A stretch of DNA of 64,000 bases from Mycolicibacterium holsaticum DSM 44478 = JCM 12374. Its GTDB lineage: Bacteria; Actinomycetota; Actinomycetes; Mycobacteriales; Mycobacteriaceae. Made by a program: the position numbers and the translations under genes. Shown in pieces: positions 62,886 to 64,000 of the stretch; the stretch's first letter is position 1, and every line of letters begins with the position of its first letter. The notes beneath the pieces are model-generated. The model saw only the letters and a list, made by a program, of their open reading frames with translations, did no database searches and was not told the DNA's origin. The stretch covers positions 3,038,001 to 3,102,000 of the forward strand of contig NZ_CP080998.1 of NCBI RefSeq assembly GCF_019645835.1. The letters run 5' to 3'.

Positions 62886-64000
62886 CCGAAACAGCCTCGG
62901 CACCAACGGAAACGACCGAGTCCGTCGAGGAGTTCGCCGCCCGCGCCACAGCGTGGCTGGCCGACAACATGCCCCCGATCGACCCGAACAACCCGCCCGA
63001 GCACGACCGGGGCGAAGAGGAACCGTGGTTGCGGGCCAGGGAACTGCAGAAGCGGCTCTACGAGGGTGGATTCGCCGGGATCTGCTTTCCCAAGGAGTAC
63101 GGCGGCCTGGGCCTTCCCATCGCCTACCAGAAGGCCTTCGACGCCGTCTCACGCTGCTACGAGCTTCCTGTCATCCTGAACACCCCGACCTTCACGATCT
63201 GCGCGGCGACGATCCTGGACACCGGCAGCGAAGAGCAGAAGCAACAGCACATCTCGGCGGTGCTGCGCGGTGAGGAGGTCCTGGTCCAGCTGCTGTCGGA
63301 GCCCAGCGGCGGATCCGACCTCGCCGGCGTCATCACCCGCGCCGACCGTGACGGCGACAAGTGGGTGATCAACGGCGCCAAGACGTGGAGCACCAGCGCG
63401 TTCGCCGCCGACTACGGCCTGATGCTGGCGCGCACCAATTGGGATGTGCCCAAACACGAGGGCCTGACGATGTTTCTGGTGCCGATCAACAGCGCGGGCA
63501 TCACGCTGCGGCGCATCAAGCAGGTGAACGGATCGGTCGAGTTCTGCGAGGAGTTCTTCGACAACCTCGAACTCGGCGACGACGCCGTCGTCGGCGAGGT
63601 CAACAACGGCTGGCACGTGGCGTCACGGCAGCTTTACCACGAGCGGCGCGCGGTGGGCGGCGGCTCGGAGTTCGCCAGCGGGATCGGCGCCGAGGGCAAG
63701 TCCGACGTGCCCATCGACTACGTCGCCCTGCTGGAGGCGACCGGCCAGGCCGACAGCGAGCGGGCCCAGGAGATGGCGGGCCGCGCGCTGGTGCACCGCG
63801 CCGTGCGCGAGCAGCTCATCGAGCACGTGTACCACGGCGTGCTCGACGGCTCCCTGCCCCCGGCGGCCGGTTCGATCATCCGCGTCACCCACGCCGACAT
63901 CCACCATCTGGAGTTCGACACCGCGCTGTCCATATCGGCGAGTTCGGGCGTCATCGACGCCGGCAACGACCTGATCCGGCACGGGGAGCGGTACCTGGGG
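62882..64000 (+). CDS. Acyl-CoA dehydrogenase family protein (FadE-like), 3' truncated by window end
   Basis: The frame is open from ATG 62882 (MTETASAPTETTESVEEFAA) to the last base, at least 373 codons, and the gene continues outside the window. Family segments: GGFAGICFPKEYGGLGLPIA, QLLSEPSGGSDLAG (flavin/substrate motif), VINGAKTWSTSAFAADYGLM, and GLTMFLVPINSAGITLRRIK. It probably pairs with the upstream dehydrogenase as a two-gene heteromer, being coupled by an ATGA overlap. Substrate unknown. Confidence 0.9.
   Translation, partial: MTETASAPTETTESVEEFAARATAWLADNMPPIDPNNPPEHDRGEEEPWLRARELQKRLYEGGFAGICFPKEYGGLGLPIAYQKAFDAVSRCYELPVILNTPTFTICAATILDTGSEEQKQQHISAVLRGEEVLVQLLSEPSGGSDLAGVITRADRDGDKWVINGAKTWSTSAFAADYGLMLARTNWDVPKHEGLTMFLVPINSAGITLRRIKQVNGSVEFCEEFFDNLELGDDAVVGEVNNGWHVASRQLYHERRAVGGGSEFASGIGAEGKSDVPIDYVALLEATGQADSERAQEMAGRALVHRAVREQLIEHVYHGVLDGSLPPAAGSIIRVTHADIHHLEFDTALSISASSGVIDAGNDLIRHGERYLG

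Overview
The window is high-GC actinobacterial DNA and almost certainly comes from an environmental Mycolicibacterium-type mycobacterium. Three blocks keep the gene order of Mycobacterium tuberculosis: nusB-efp-pepQ-Rv2536-aroQ-aroB-aroK-aroC, then peptidase A24-aroE-mltG-ruvX-alaS-Rv2556c-rarA, then aspS-panE-Rv2574-Rv2575. A near-identical DosR/DevR, a WS/DGAT, Acg-type nitroreductases, deazaflavin (F420) family proteins and a mycofactocin-type SDR point the same way. No rRNA, tRNA, CRISPR array, transposase or phage gene was seen, and no gene-free gap exceeds about 250 bases.

Positions 1-22943 form an accessory block for hypoxia and anaerobic respiration. It starts with two subunits of an NAD-linked formate dehydrogenase. 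Next come relatives of the M. tuberculosis dormancy genes: WS/DGAT, Acg, DosR, a double-domain universal stress protein, a GNAT and an Rv3131-like nitroreductase. A three-cysteine regulator and a DUF2249 gene follow. Last is an 11-kb run of co-directional minus-strand genes read in the order nirK-copD-TDT transporter-narK-narG-narH-narJ-narI, with a divergent beta-propeller lipoprotein. Together these encode formate oxidation, nitrate uptake, nitrate to nitrite, and (predicted) nitrite to nitric oxide. Six DosR-like boxes were found by eye. Four of them, before WS/DGAT, acg, the second nitroreductase and nirK, lie 42-46 bp from the start codon, which suggests the denitrification genes belong to the hypoxia regulon.

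Positions 23030-49810 are mostly conserved core genes: NusB, EF-P, the shikimate pathway, MltG/RuvX/AlaS, RarA and AspS. Two accessory pieces interrupt them. One is a nitrile hydratase operon with a DUF1097 membrane protein and a CbtB cobalt protein (29359-31708). The other is a TetR-SnoaL-DUF3237-DUF385 operon (31705-33675). A HxlR regulator and a thiolase share a clear palindromic operator.

Positions 49811-64000 hold a large cyclase-like/AAA protein inserted between the panE and Rv2574 orthologues and bracketed by two copies of a hairpin repeat. These are followed by peptidases, an MBL hydrolase and oxidoreductases. The last set is a TetR-controlled group (thioesterase, TetR, amidohydrolase, two acyl-CoA dehydrogenases) with two copies of one 15-bp palindrome. 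The final acyl-CoA dehydrogenase runs off the window. Several intergenic gaps carry hairpin repeats, including two related 52-bp copies and a perfect 23-bp stem.
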